A stretch of 64,000 nt of DNA from Acestrorhynchus altus (Eukaryota > Chordata > Actinopteri > Characiformes > Acestrorhynchidae). Below are positions 1 through 12,180 of this stretch, one piece after another. The notes under the pieces were generated by a model. That model saw only the letters and a program-made list of their open reading frames with translations. It was not told where the DNA came from and searched no databases. Position 1 is the stretch's first letter; the number at the start of each line of letters is the position of its first letter. Made by a program: the position numbers and the translations under genes. The DNA is taken from assembly GCA_034509495.1 (NCBI GenBank), contig CM067518.1, positions 7,013,695-7,077,694 on the forward strand. The letters are read 5' to 3'.

Positions 1-494
1 TGTCATTTTAAAAAGAGCATTCAGCCTAATAACGTTTAAAGGCATTAAAATGAAATTCTGCCTGATGATCTACTAAACCACACCCAGTACCAATGATCTA
101 CTAAACCAAAATGTACATTTTGGAAAAACCTGCCCGAAATTAATATTGTGTAATACATGTTTACTTCTAGATCTATGTGTTTGTCATATTTATTAAGCTT
201 ATTTTGTTTTATATATGAAATATGGTTTGTAAATGTATTGTTTATTTCATGACTGTAATTTTTCTGTTGTTTTGTAGTCTTAATTTGTTGATTTGTTGTT
301 TAATTTGTTGTTCAAATTGCTAAGGGGTTTAAAAACACTGCTAAGAACCAAAATAACTTCCCTGTTCCCTGTGTTGGGGAATGTTCTTTAAGTGTCTTAC
401 AAAATAAAAAGACATCTTACAATATTTTTGGTATTTGAAGTAGTTGTTTATTCACTATTTAAGTAATACTTCATTTGATTTCATCCACACACAA
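1..494. other. AT-rich intergenic DNA, no gene seen
   Basis: AT-rich sequence with short poly-T runs and no splice-bounded coding potential, repeat family or RNA gene that I can recognise. Confidence 0.6.
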
Positions 495-705
495 AAAAAA
501 CAGGTACTGTTTTGTACTCAGAGGAACATCTTCCATAAAAGTACAATATTGTACTTTTAGTACCTCATAATACATAGTACCTATATAATAGTACCTCAAC
601 TGATACAAATAAACAGTTATTTTACTAAAACGGATTTTATTGTACCTCAGTACAACATTGTACCAAGTACAAATCTGTACTTCTCGGTGTGCATTTGACG
701 AGTTT
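495..705. repeat. GTAC-rich palindromic repeat (MITE-like)
   Basis: About twelve GTAC tetranucleotides fall within roughly 180 bp, in both GTACC/GGTAC and AAGTAC/GTACTT contexts, so the stretch can fold on itself. The style resembles GTAC-rich non-autonomous DNA elements common in teleost genomes. The 99-codon minus-strand frame crossing it is not coding-like. The family assignment is from memory. Confidence 0.4.
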
Positions 706-1204
706 TTCAGATTTGCTGTGGAACTGAAATGTAATTCATTTTCAGTTTGTTTGTAGTGGAATTGTTCCACCTAAAGAAGCTTACAGGTCTCAGATTACTG
801 TACAGTTGTGATGACTAACATGTATATATTGTATTTGCTATTGAACACAATACATATTGAATCATATCACTATGATATCATTATGATGAATGGGCCAACA
901 GAAAAGCCCCACAAAGAAAAGATCAATGGGGTAGGGCAAGAACCCATTGGAACATTTCCATCATTTCCCAGTGATGCATACAAAATAATCATACTCTTTT
1001 GTAATTAGCCTAATTTCTTTGATAATGGAACCAATGTTTTTTTTTTATTGTTTGTTTATTGTTTATATGTATGTTTTGTTAATGAATTTGATAACTTCAG
1101 AAAATATTTCATACAGCCCCAGTTTAGAAATGGGAGTTCAGGTTAGGGTATCTACTGCTCCAGTGAATCTGCAGAAGCAGTAGCAGTGTCTGTACAGTTT
1201 TTAA

Positions 1205-1219
1205 CCACAAGAGGGCACC
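1205..1219 (+). promoter_or_regulatory. CTCF-like motif
   Basis: CCACAAGAGGGCACC matches the core of the vertebrate CTCF consensus (CCAnnAGRGGGCRC). It lies in otherwise plain intergenic DNA. Match to a motif only; occupancy is not shown. Confidence 0.35.
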
Positions 1220-1499
1220 CTTGAGTAAGAGCTGGTCAGTGTTTCCCTATTGGGATCTACCAGCTTTTAAAGTCACTTTCAGGTGTATAAAATGTATATA
1301 TCTAATCAATTATCCAGTCATGTTTCTGAACACACACAGCCTTTTTTTTTCTTTTGACTATGAAATCAGAAATCAGTTCCTCAAATTATTATATTATAAT
1401 AATAATTATATAGAATTAGAATAGTTTCTCAAATATTATTAGAATATTAATATTTCTGAGTAAATTACTATTCATTCATTATAAATACTGTATCAAGTT

Positions 1500-2195
1500 C
1501 AGCACACACAACCACAATCAGTGAAGACTGCTGACCACACAGTTGGCCAGAAGACAATTATCAACATCCTCCACAAAGAGCCACAGAAGGTCATTGCTGG
1601 CTGTATCAAATCATGTTAATTGAAAGTTGACTGGAAAGGGAAAATGTGGTGGGAAAACGTCCACAAGCAGTGGATGACCACAGCCTTGAGAAGATTGTCA
1701 TGAAAGGTCAATCCAAAATTTTGGGAGAGGTCCACAAGTATTGGACAGAGGCTGGTTTCAGTGCATCCAGAGCCACTCCAAACAGATGTCTCCAGGGCTC
1801 CAACTGCAGCATTCCTAATATTAATCCACCCCTGATCCGAGACAGCGTCAGAAGCATCTTACCTGGCCTAAAGAGAAAAAGAACTGGACTGTTGCAAAAT
1901 TTGGAGCACTGAGCACATTTCATTTGGAGATCAAGACCCCTGGACTTGCAGCTCAAGCTCCTAGATCTAGAGTCTGGAGGAAGACTGATGCAAATCCAAA
2001 GTGTCTGAAGTCCAGTGTGAGGTTTCACAGTGCTTGATGGTTTATTACATTGTGTTTTATTACGTCAACAGTCAACACCACGTCAACCAGGAGAATTTAG
2101 AGCACTTCATTCTTCCTTCTGCTGGAGATGCTGATTTCCTTTTCCAGCAGGACTCCTGCCCACAGTGCCAAAACCTCTTATATATCTTATGAAAT
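1500..2195 (+). mobile_element. Decayed Tc1/mariner transposase remnant
   Basis: Plus-strand DNA reads as broken pieces of a Tc1-like transposase. They are an N-terminal DNA-binding-domain stretch (around HTVGQKTIINILHKEPQKV), the 'WENVHKQWM' region, a 'LTW..EKKNW' region, and a terminal piece ending near FQQDSCPQCQ, which corresponds to the FQQDNAPxH catalytic block of the family. Several stops and frameshifts interrupt it and no intact frame remains, so it is a dead copy. No terminal repeats were recognised at either edge. Confidence 0.8.
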
Positions 2196-3239
2196 GTTCT
2201 AATAATTAGAGGTACTGGATTTCTCATTCTAATTTGGTACAGTTATAGGTATATATAGCCATACTGATCAGAAGTAAAACACAAAAATGTTTAAAATACT
2301 TCACTTTATGTGTAATGAATTCAAACTGTAACTGAATTTAATTATGAACTAAAATGATCTATAACTTATTCACAATATTCTAATTCTCAGAGATGCATTA
2401 ATACATCGGTTGACCTGCCACAGGGGAAAATGTTGATTGATAACAGATGGGTAAAGATATTCACTGTCCAAAGCCTGTTAAAGGTCTAGAATTCTTTGTG
2501 CTGCTCGTACCAACAGTGTTACTGGGCCTTTAAGCTTGAAATACAGTCAAACTTCAGAGCCGTTCTAGAGCACAAAGTAATCTCTGTTATGTCATATAAA
2601 CAGTGTCTCCTCTTCTAAACACCCTGAAGAGGAAATTTATGTAAATGTCCTTATTTGGTTGATTCGCAGGTCCCTTAAGCCCTCAGTTTACAACTGACCT
2701 GCTCATTTAGCAAAAGGTCATGGAGGGTCAGACAGGATGTGTGGAGCTTTTGTACCCTCACTTTCCCAGCAGAATATTTGGACACATTTGTAAATGTTCA
2801 TAAGCTAACCCAGAGTTCTGTTTTAACCCTTAATGGGGTGGTGGTGGTGTACTTCTTGGAGCTTGGGGTCCCTGATGACATTGGAATCATAACTTTTGAT
2901 TTTGATTCTGACAAAAAGCTTATTTCAATCAGCTAAATGTCTAAAACATGCATGGCATGCGGTCCCAAGAACCACAGTTGAGAACCACTGCTTTTGCATG
3001 ATTGCCTAACAAAAGTGGTCTCACTGCATAATGTTGCCCTGAGGCAACAAATCAAAATACTATTAATAAGTACAGAAAAAATGTCTGAACAGCCAAATAT
3101 ACTTCTTTACATATTCATGCACATATACACATCACATTATTTCAATTTGTACATGAAAAAGTCCGTTTATCTTGCCAGTTGCTGGCAGTGTGTCACATTT
3201 GGCTTTGGTTCCTGGTCTCCCGTGTGAAATGTCAAACCC
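2196..3239. other. Intergenic DNA, no gene seen
   Basis: No coding, RNA or repeat structure is supported here apart from a short interspersed-repeat fragment near 2955-2995 (reads like 'gagaaccactgctttt'). Confidence 0.5.
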
Positions 3240-3565
3240 AGACAGTCACACATACCAGATGTTGTTATTTTCAGGAGATCCTAGGCTACTCTAATTTATC
3301 TTGTTTGAGATAAGAATTAAGAGCATTTTAATTTTGTATGAAAAAAACAACAACTTTTTACTCACGCCTACATTTTTTGCATCAGTATTATCCCTTGTCA
3401 AGACTTTTATTCTGCAATTTGAACACTGAGCAAAGCAGGAGAGTGAACAGCCCCTCCCTTCTCATTTTCCTCTATAACCAAACATCTGGGTCAGTGACTA
3501 TTAGCTCCACCCCCTCTAGCTGACCAGTCACAGTCTGCCAGCAAGCTGAGCATGTACATGTGGAC
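3240..3565. repeat. Partial copy of the TIR element found at 13.2-13.9 kb
   Basis: Shares two blocks with the element at 13236-13880. One is a CAGTCACACATAC-type end near 3240. The other is an internal block, near 3390-3500, carrying AGTATTATCCCTT and CCCCTCCCTTCTCATTTTC, which is also present at 13585-13690. One end seems lost. Confidence 0.6.
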
Positions 3566-3784
3566 AGAGCAGTAAAAATGCATTGGAAGCTCCATTGGCA
3601 TTTAAAGTGGGAATAAGGTCTTGTAGTTTGTTATGATATGTGTATCGTGTCTGTAGGTTACTCTAATTTTGAGTTATGAAGCCTAGAAAACAGCATGTAA
3701 CTGCAGGCAAAGTGCGGATCTTGGGTTCTAGGAGTTACTGGGGAATGGAATAAGCAATGCAATAAGCAAAAAGCAGGTGGGCAC

Positions 3785-3945
3785 CAGGGGCTGGAGTCCA
3801 GTACAGTTTGCTTTTTCTCTGCTCTAACAGATCTAGTAAACCTGGATGTTATCCAGTGAGGAATCAGGTGTACTTAAACAGGAATAAACACAAAATTTTG
3901 AGAGAATCCAGTCCCCCAAGACCAGGACTGCCTACCCCTGCCGTG
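3785..3945. repeat. Short interspersed repeat, 'ccaggactgcc' family
   Basis: Belongs to a roughly 160-180 bp element with self-complementary ends (CCAGGGGCTGGAGTCC ... CCAAGACCAGGACTGCC). Similar copies lie at about 13918-14100, 16198-16380 and 36425-36585. Probably a non-autonomous DNA transposon. Confidence 0.55.
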
Positions 3946-5150
3946 GAGGGGCAATATACAAATAAAAGTCAATTTCAACTATACTCCCTAATTAAAGGAC
4001 CTGAGTACATTCCTTTGAGGGAACAACTCCACTAACATTTCCTGCTATTGTGTGGTTCAATCTAACAAACCTCTCCTTGTTTCCGTCAGACAGCTTTACT
4101 GCAGGTTGATCCTGGTGGAATAAGGAAAGTGGCTTTGCAAGAAGCATCTTCGCCTGCTTGCTTGACGGTGGCTGGCAGTCTGCACTGTGAGCGGGTCAAG
4201 GTGTATTTACAGGTGATTATATCAGCTAATCGGTGGATTACAGCATGTTGTCTCTACACAAGGCCCTAATCCTCCATGGAAAAGGCAGCGCCCCAGCCTG
4301 TGGGATTTTACCCCCTTTAATCCCATCTCCACTCCCCCACTCTCACATCTGGCCCCCGTGGGACTTACCAATGTAATCCCACATTTTTGAAACAATTTTA
4401 TTATGCTTTAACGCTGATATGCTGGACTTTAATTATAAAAATGCAGCTTTCTTCTCCTACCCTAAAGTAATTACACAGCCAGAGTCGATTAGCTGCTATG
4501 TCTCATATGGGAATGTGGGTAAGAGAGCGGTACAGAGGGGATACAGAAGTGACACTGCTGTCACATTTAGAAAATGTACTGTTAAAAGACTGTAGCTTCT
4601 GTTAATGAAAGCTGTTAATTATTACATTTTAAACCAGTGGTTTTCATTAATGATTCTGCACATTACGGGCTGCAGCTGTTATCACAGGAGATGTTCTTTG
4701 GAACAGAGGTAGTGATAATTAAGTCATGCTTCTTTATATGGATGTGCATTATTTTTATGCTATTCATATTTTGGTTCAGAAGGTACTCTTTAGCATGATG
4801 TGCAATAATGTCAGCAAATAGATAGATATTTATTTATATATTGATCAGTAGATGAGACAGATCTGACTGCTGTTTTCTTTCCTAACAGCCCACAGTTTCA
4901 CAGTTGGTATAAAATGTTCTGAAAAAGAGAAGTGGTGTGCACAGTGGTGAAGCATTTTATTTAGGTTAAGGTTACATCACAGGAAGTCATCATATGACGT
5001 ATTTACACATTGTCCAAAGAATTATTTCACAAATAGTTGCACCCAGAAGGAAGTGTGGAATTGCAATGCTATTTGGATGGAAGATAAAGATCATCAAGAA
5101 CAACACACGATTCAACATTTAGACTGATATGGGCAATATTTATTGATCTA
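3946..5150. other. High-complexity intergenic stretch, possible regulatory DNA
   Basis: 4050-4400 is balanced in base composition and free of recognisable repeats, with no splice-bounded coding frame. It could be a conserved non-coding element, but only comparison with other fish would tell. 4400-5150 is AT-rich with nothing recognised. Confidence 0.25.
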
Positions 5151-5151
5151 C

Positions 5152-5475
5152 ACCAGGGGTCGGCAACCCCAGGACCCAAAGAGCCATTTGGACCCAGTTT
5201 CCACAGAAAATAAAACACTGGGAGCTGCAAATACTTTTTGACACCTAAAATGAAGATAACAGTGTGTATATTGCTTTTTCTTACCTTTACACTTTACACC
5301 GCTGATCAGGGTTGTATGAAGTCACTTTGGTCGACAGGACTCCAAATGCATATTTCTTCATGTTTATGTAGGTGTCAAGGATGGCCTTCCATGTTTCAAA
5401 CACAAGTTTGTCTTGGAAGGTTCTCAATATCGCATCTTCAAGATCCTCTGTCAAACCTTTGAATTCAGACACCCA
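5152..5475. mobile_element. hAT-like DNA transposon fragment
   Basis: Begins with CAGGGGTCGGCAACC, the typical end of hAT-type elements, followed by a diverged body. The minus-strand frame over this region (residues like FETWKAILDTYINMKKYAFG) may be residue of an element-borne gene, but I do not recognise it. No matching opposite end was found. Confidence 0.5.
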
Positions 5476-5499
5476 CGTGTATTTTTCAGCCCTTCCAAC

Positions 5500-5652
5500 C
5501 AGATTCAGATCCAGCTCCAGCTCCAGGTCCAGATCCAGATCTAGATCTAGATCCAGATTCCGATCCAAATCCAAATCCAAATCCAAATCCAGCTCCAGCT
5601 CCAGATCCAGATCCAGATTCAGATCTAGATCCAGATTTAGATCCAGATCAGG
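5500..5652. repeat. Imperfect hexamer array (GATCCA/GATCTA)n
   Basis: About 25 imperfect 6-bp units (CCAGAT, CTAGAT, CCAAAT, CCAGCT). Because the unit is a multiple of three it stays open in several frames, giving artificial Asp-Leu repeats on the minus strand and Arg-Ser repeats on the plus strand. These frames are by-products of the repeat. Confidence 0.85.
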
Positions 5653-5952
5653 TTGATATACACCTGCCGCATTTTGGTGGGTAAACCGGTTTCCACGAGT
5701 GTGAAAAATAATAAAATATAATATATTTGAATATTTGAAGATCACAATAATCTTCCAATGGCGTTGGGTATAATACAACATGATTTCTCTGAATGGAGTT
5801 GTTGAGGTTTCTACTGGCGTCCTGTGATAAGCCCATATACCTTGAATGTTCTCATTCAGTTCCTGTAGATTTTGCGGCCTGGGTGGATGTTGATGGGGTG
5901 TCCGGCAGCATCCCACACATTTTCAATCGGAGGTAGCTCTGTGTCTTCAAGG

Positions 5953-7635
5953 CAACCTTTGAGACAGCAGCAGTATGGGGACGATCTTCATCATGTTCAG
6001 GTCTATGTGTTCAGAAAAGGACCCCTGGTTGCAGGACCTCATAAATGATATATATCTGTCACCACTGCTGTAAAGAAAAGTACATTTCTCTACAATTAAC
6101 AATTTTACTGTGGATAACTCTGCACTCTTTACATTCTTAAGTTTCAACAACATTTTGAAAATAACAAATGATCTTAGGTAATTGCATTCCAAAACATCAG
6201 TAATAACACTGTCCCTGTTGATAAACATTAGAGAGCTGGCTGCATTTGCAAAAACATATAATAATAATAATTTTAAGGAATATTAATTGTGCCAAGTTTC
6301 TTCTTGAACAAAATGTTGGAAGATCATAGATATTTAAACAGGTAATAAAATCTGCTTTTCCCTGCTAGTTTAGTAGACAGTCTGTATTTCCATCCAGTAT
6401 TCAAGATATAGGCCTCTAGGGGCATTCGAGGGTTAACGTGTCTCCCGGTGACAGATGTCAAACAGCATCCTGTACAGAAAAAACCCTGTCTGATTAACAC
6501 AAAAGGGCACTTTGGCAAATCCAGATTACGAGAGATGCACTTTCATTTATTAAACGTCGCCAATCCGAGCACTCTGTGCCACCAGGGGATTTAAAATCAG
6601 GTAGACACCATTGTCTGCCTAAACAATCCCTGCTCTAAGCCCCTGCCTACCATGTCCCTGTACTGAGACTGCTGGTGGTTGTGGCTATGAGAGGTGAGGG
6701 GGTTGGATCTAAAAGCTCGTATTAAAGAGCTTAAACGTGTACTACTTTTCCCATGTCCGCTTTAATCGATGTCCTTTTTTAAAGGCCTAGGTGATTGGAT
6801 TTAGGTGGCGTTTGGAAAGAGGGGTGGGGGCAGGGGGGGCGGTGGTGGAACATCCAGGAACAGTGAACTAAAGCATGTTTACAACGCTTTGTTCAGTGAA
6901 AAGGCCCCAGTGACAAGCACTGGGCATATGGAGTGGATTACCATGGGAACAGCTGCGGCAGCACTGTTACACACCAGTCGGCTGACCTTGATGCTGCTGA
7001 GCAACAACTGGCTTCATCAGGCTCTTCATTTAAATGGCTGATTCTGTGTTGAGATGGTTTACTGAAAATATGTAGAATCACATGGCAACTCTTCGGCTAC
7101 CCTCATCACACTCCTTTTGAAGTTTAGGCTTGGAGGGGAACTGTCTTTGGTATATTTGGTTAATTAAACAGTGACCAGTGAAAAAAACAAGATGGGTTCA
7201 GAATGATGACCTATTCCCACCTGACAGGCAGCTAGGGTTTTTGCATTGCATGCATCAAGTAGGACATTAAGGCCTTAAGGCCAGTATGCTGTGAACATAC
7301 TAGTATTTGATATCTGCTTTGCTAATGTGTTTTATTTTTTAAACTTCAGCCTTTCACACAGCAGTGCACTGGAATATGACTTATCAGTGGTGCAGATGCT
7401 GAATTAATGCCCTTCTAGGCTGATGGAGACCAAGACAGGTCCAAGTACAAACACTATAAAGCCCAATATGAGTCAGGTCTAAAATTCGATCAAGTCTCTG
7501 ACCAAGAACGATTACTGCCTTATCTAGTGTAAATCCAAGACTGGTGTGAATATAAATACTATTCAGTCTGAATGTTGCAAGATTGTGACTAAGAAGCCTC
7601 AAGGTCCCACCAATGGTGTGATGCTACATAGTGGC
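5953..7635. other. Intergenic DNA, nothing recognised
   Basis: Mixed-composition DNA with a G-rich run near 6805-6850. No gene or named repeat is supported. Confidence 0.45.
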
Positions 7636-8215
7636 TTGATGTCTCTGTGGCCTGGCATCATAGTGACTCTTGGAGATTTTGTATGCCATCAATCTTTCTA
7701 GAAAAGGACAATTCCTTTTTGGCAATATCGCTACATCAAAACAGGGAACCTTCCTTGGGCTGGCGATATATCTACATCATGACTGGGATGTTTACTCAAC
7801 TGGTGATGTCATTACATCATGACTGGGACATTGCCTGGGCCGGTGATGCCTTTACATCATAACTGGGTTGCTTCCTGGGCTGGCAATGTCTCTACATCAT
7901 GACTGGGACATTTCAGGGCAGATGATGTCTTTACATAATGACTTGGACCTTCCCTGGGCTGGTGATCTCTCTGCATCACAACTGCGATGTTTCCTGGACT
8001 GGCTATGTCTCTACATCATGACTGGGACATTGCCTGGGATGGTGATGTCTTTACATCATGACTGTGATGTTTTCTGGGTTGGCAGTGTCACTGCATCATG
8101 ACCATGGCATTTCCTGGGCTGGTTAGGTCTCTACATTGTGGCTGGGGCATTTCCTTGGCTGGTGTTTTCTTGATATCATGGTTGGACATTTGCAATGTGT
8201 CTATAATCGTGGTTA
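7636..8215. repeat. 40-bp minisatellite, about 14 units
   Basis: Tandem imperfect 40-bp units carrying CATCATGACTGGGACATT and CTGGGCTGGTGATGTC. Unit boundaries at the invariant CATCATGACTGGG are exactly 40 bp apart over much of the array, and divergence rises toward both ends. Frames crossing it are not genes. Confidence 0.85.
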
Positions 8216-9015
8216 GGAGTAATGTACGATACAAAAGAAAAGAAAAGAAAAGAAAGGAATGACTATAGCACTGTAGATTTGTTAATTAATGCATGGTTGG
8301 CCAGACAATCCTTGTATTATAGTCAAGTTCTTCTCAGGTATCATTTACAGAGAAGTAGATTTCACTATACAATAACATTTGTAGTGTTCCAAGTGCCATT
8401 GACAAAGAAAAAACAATGATAGAATGCACACAAACCACTGCACTGTATGTCTGTGTTGTGTCTGTCTTTGCCAATGGTGCTAAGAAGGAACCCTGATATA
8501 AAGAACACCTAGAGGCCACATAAACTGATGAAATTGAATTAAATTGATTTGGATCAGTGTGCAAATGTGGAACAGGCTGTTAATTTGGATTGCTTATGTG
8601 TAGCCCATCCAGAGTCTTTTTCGTCCACTAAGACCCATGTTCTAGCCTACAATGAATTATCAGTTAAGCAGTCTGAGAAATGAAAGTGACCACAAGGTAC
8701 GGTTTACGAAAACAACTCGCGAGCTTATTGTAATTGTATCAGCACATAAGAGGCTTACTGCCTGCTCAATATTGTCTTTCATAAAGGGGTTAAAACATAT
8801 TTCTTAATTAAATGGGAAGCCACAAAACAGTGAGCGAGTACTGAGGGAGGGTGCAGAATGCATTTGCAGTAATATCCACAATGCGGTGACACAATTAATC
8901 TGGTGTAGCATGCTGTGTGTGTGATAATACCTATGCTGGATCAGTGGCCCGGATTCCAAAGCAGATGCCACATTAAGTGACACTTAATAAAGGGTGGCCT
9001 ACATTCACTCATTAA
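8216..9015. other. Intergenic DNA, nothing recognised
   Basis: Contains a short AAAAG run at 8234-8256. No coding or repeat family identified. Confidence 0.4.
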
Positions 9016-9024
9016 AGCAATGAG

Positions 9025-9100
9025 CCGGAGTTTCGGAGTGGCGCAGCTGTCTAATGCGTTGGCCCTATCATCAGGAAATTGCCAGTTCATTCATTTATGT
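9025..9100 (+). repeat. tRNA-derived SINE fragment
   Basis: GAGTGGCGCAGCTGTCTAATGCG resembles a tRNA-type pol III A box (TGGCNNAGTNGG) and is followed about 30 bp on by a weak B-box-like GCCAGTTCATTC. The cloverleaf cannot be completed, so this is a SINE head, not a tRNA gene. Confidence 0.4.
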
Positions 9101-9469
9101 GCTACAACATGTTCACCACAGTTAAAGAGTTTATTTCTTTCAAAGCATTTCCAGTACAACAGGATGCCTCAGTTAGAGGGCTATATCCCAGCACTGGGCT
9201 ATGGAACAGTGAAGTTACATTCAGCCACAAGTGATAATCCAACATCAATACCTCATTAATGCTCTTCTGGCTGAATGCAAGCAAATTCTCAGTCAGGTTC
9301 CAACATATAATAGAATTGTTAAGGTTTTGCAGAATAACAGAAGCTGTTGCAGCAAACAATCTTTCTATTATAATGACATGTTCATTGCGGTGGATAGTGG
9401 CTACTAGTAATAGTAGTAAATCTACTAGTAAAATGAGTAGTTAATTAGTTAGTATGTCCTATGACTTTT

Positions 9470-9920
9470 GCCATATTTTATAGAACATGCCATATTGCCA
9501 TACTGAACATGATTTCTACCCGAAAAATTTGTCTGCCTGCACAGACAATTGCAAAACAATGATTATTTCGATCCACTGCACTTTCCACTGTAGATGGTAA
9601 TGCCTTCTTTGATGTCCACCTTTGGCACTGTGGATAGAGGGATATTAAATGCCTGCCCAACTTTGGACAGGTGACGTCCCATCCAGCTGGCATCCACTTC
9701 TCAAGTCTTGCTCTAAGACTCTAAACTGCAATAATTTACATAGTCTTGCCATGAGCATGCTGGCCAATGTTCAACCTCACTCACAAGATAACACTTCACA
9801 ACTGTAATACCCTTAATATCAGAAGAAAATGCAGTATGTCTAGAGTTTTTGGACTTATGTGATTGGTTTCGCTCACTATTCTCTCTCAGTGTAGACTCAC
9901 AAGAGAAACCATTTGATGCC
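9470..9920. repeat. Probable decayed DNA-transposon sequence
   Basis: Shares phrases such as 'cacaagataacact' and 'cactgtggatagagg' with the Tc1-like remnant at 48.9-49.5 kb. Too decayed for a firm family call. Confidence 0.35.
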
Positions 9921-10119
9921 ACTACAAAAAACTTCTAAAATAATTTTAGGTAATTTTATAACACATTGTTTATACACCATAGTACAAGTGTGACACTGAT
10001 ATTGAGACGTACATGTTGTAATTGAGATAAACTATTTTGCCTATATAATTTAACATTAGGCTCTTATTGCTTTCTGTTGTCTCAAACTTGACAGTACTTT
10101 TACTCTGACTTCAGACGGA

Positions 10120-10530
10120 CCTCAAACTCCCCTGCCACCCCCATCACACTGGCTGCGCACTTTCTGGCTACTGGACTGGTCTAGTTGTCCACCTGCCATC
10201 ACTGACTATGTATAAATTTACATGGATCCTAATTAAATGCCAACAAACTCTCAGTAATCAACTTGAGCATTACAGCTGACATATGGTGGTCCAGTGACTC
10301 CTTACCAATCATATAGAGTAGCTTGACCAGAGAGGGATGGGCCCCCCCACGTCAACCTGGTTCCTACCAAGGTTTCTTCCTCCAGCTTTGAGCGAGTTGC
10401 CATTGTTGCACTTTTCTTGTTTTTCTCCCATAAAATGGAGTGCACAGACCAAATCAACAAAAGCCTGCTTACTTGCCTCACTCCCTACAAGAAGCTCAGC
10501 AGCAACAAGAAAGTCTTAAGATCCATATAA
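10120..10530. repeat. Interspersed repeat fragment ('cctggttcctaccaaggtttcttcc' family)
   Basis: The 10355-10385 phrase is typical of a repeat widespread in fish genomes (tggttcctctcaaggtttcttcctc). Limits are uncertain. Confidence 0.4.
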
Positions 10531-11019
10531 TATGCAAAATCACACTCATTTTTGCCCAGTCATGTATGGACTCTCTAGTACCAACTGAAGACTGACAAGT
10601 ACTTGCCAATGCTCACCTTTTAAAACACTAAAATGGGTGAATCTCTCATACGGTTTAGGTGACTCATTTACAGTTGGCATCAACTAATGCACTAATATGA
10701 GGCTGAATTTGTTTGAAAATGACACAATTTCGACTAGTCCTACAATTTACAGCTGTCTCTGAGTTTTCGCCCAACCTGTGCCAAGTAGGAGCCTGTAATA
10801 ATTATTTAAATCATTTTGGAATTTCAACACTGTTCAGAACCCTGGCCCCACCTTGGTGGAGCACATATTGGAAAAATTTTAACTCAGAATTGCTTTGTCT
10901 GATTGCTCTGAAACTTCATGAACTCAATAGTTGATCTCAGACTAGTCTTAGAATCATCGATATTTGTACTCAGACTTGCCATGGACGCAAAAGTGCTTGT
11001 ACTTGACTGTAGAGTAGAG

Positions 11020-11400
11020 ATACACTACTTGGTTAAAAGAATGTGGACATTCATTTGACATTGTTAACATTGCAAGGACCAAAGACAAGTAAATATTATT
11101 AGTTATGCACATCAGCTCTCGATAGTGCCTTTATGTGAGCTTGTGTGATCTGCTGCTTTGCTGCTGAGCTGTTGTTGCTCCTAGACATTTTCACTTTACT
11201 CTATGGTGCTGCTCTAGGAGGGCAGAAACCTACACTGAACACAAAAGTGGCATCCAATGGCAGAGTCACTTTGAAAGTCACTGAACAATACATCTCACTT
11301 TACTGTCAATGATCGTTTAAGAAAATTGCAAGACTTTATTCAGCTGCTGGGAATGGGTGTGGCTGAAATAGCTGACACCAGTGGATGACCACACACTGTT
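11020..11400. mobile_element. Non-autonomous DNA transposon, degenerate
   Basis: Starts with ACTACTTGGTTAAAAGAATGTGGACATTC and holds the block TGTGATCTGCTGCTTTGCTGCTGAGC...GTTGTTGCTCCTAGAC. It ends with GGGTGTGGCTGAAATAGC. This is a short DNA element I recognise as common in teleosts, here with many substitutions. Confidence 0.6.
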
Positions 11401-12180
11401 GAAATTTCATTAACTATGCACTTTAAACCTTACAGAGATGTACAAAACAAAGTGGAAAAAGTGAGAAATGTGCTGTGTGACTAACTGCCATGAGCTCACT
11501 TTTATCAGTGAATTTCCACAGTGTTCACATGATGGTTATTTTCTTCAGGGTCGTGATTAAGCAATAGTACCTTCGGGACGATAACAAATGTATTTCTGTA
11601 ACAGCATCCGTTTCTTGTCCTAACTTTTACAAATCACTTTACTTTGCCAAAAGCTTGGCCAAACATGCTTTTGTTCCTATGTGGACAGATGTTCAGTGAA
11701 CATGACATAGTCAAATCTGACATTCCTTCTAACAAGTTAAAAGGGAGCATGTTCTCTCTCTTTGCTGCAGTCACATCCTCTACTTGTCTGGGAAGGTTTT
11801 ACACTAGATATGGCTGCACAGCTGTGAGGATTTGACTGTATTTAGACATACGGTAGTGAGCTCAGGTATTGAGGTTGACTAGCTCTGGATCAGAAATACT
11901 GCAAACTTTCCTGCTAGTTCTATCACTCCAGACAATGTGTTCAAAGACTAGGTGTTTTATATCCCTCTAGTTGATGCTTGCCATTGGCCACAAGGAACCT
12001 ACACACTTGTTGGCTGGACAATGGTTTGGGCACCACTAACATTTTTACCAAATATTTATATATATTAATGGTTTAAAAGGTTAAATATAAGTATACTGTG
12101 TTTACGCCTTTGCATAACATTTTCCACACAATATACGTGATGAAGGGGTTTAATGTATCAAATGTCCAGAAACAAAATTT

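Noticed and set aside
5287..5916. 209-codon minus-strand open frame with Asp-Leu repeats
   Set aside because: Openness is caused by the hexamer array and hAT-like DNA; no conserved domain or splice structure.
7636..8215. CRISPR-like array
   Set aside because: Units are head-to-tail 40-bp repeats with no unique spacers, in an animal genome.
9025..9100. tRNA gene
   Set aside because: Only an A-box-like head is present; the B box is poor and no cloverleaf can be drawn. A SINE fragment is more likely.
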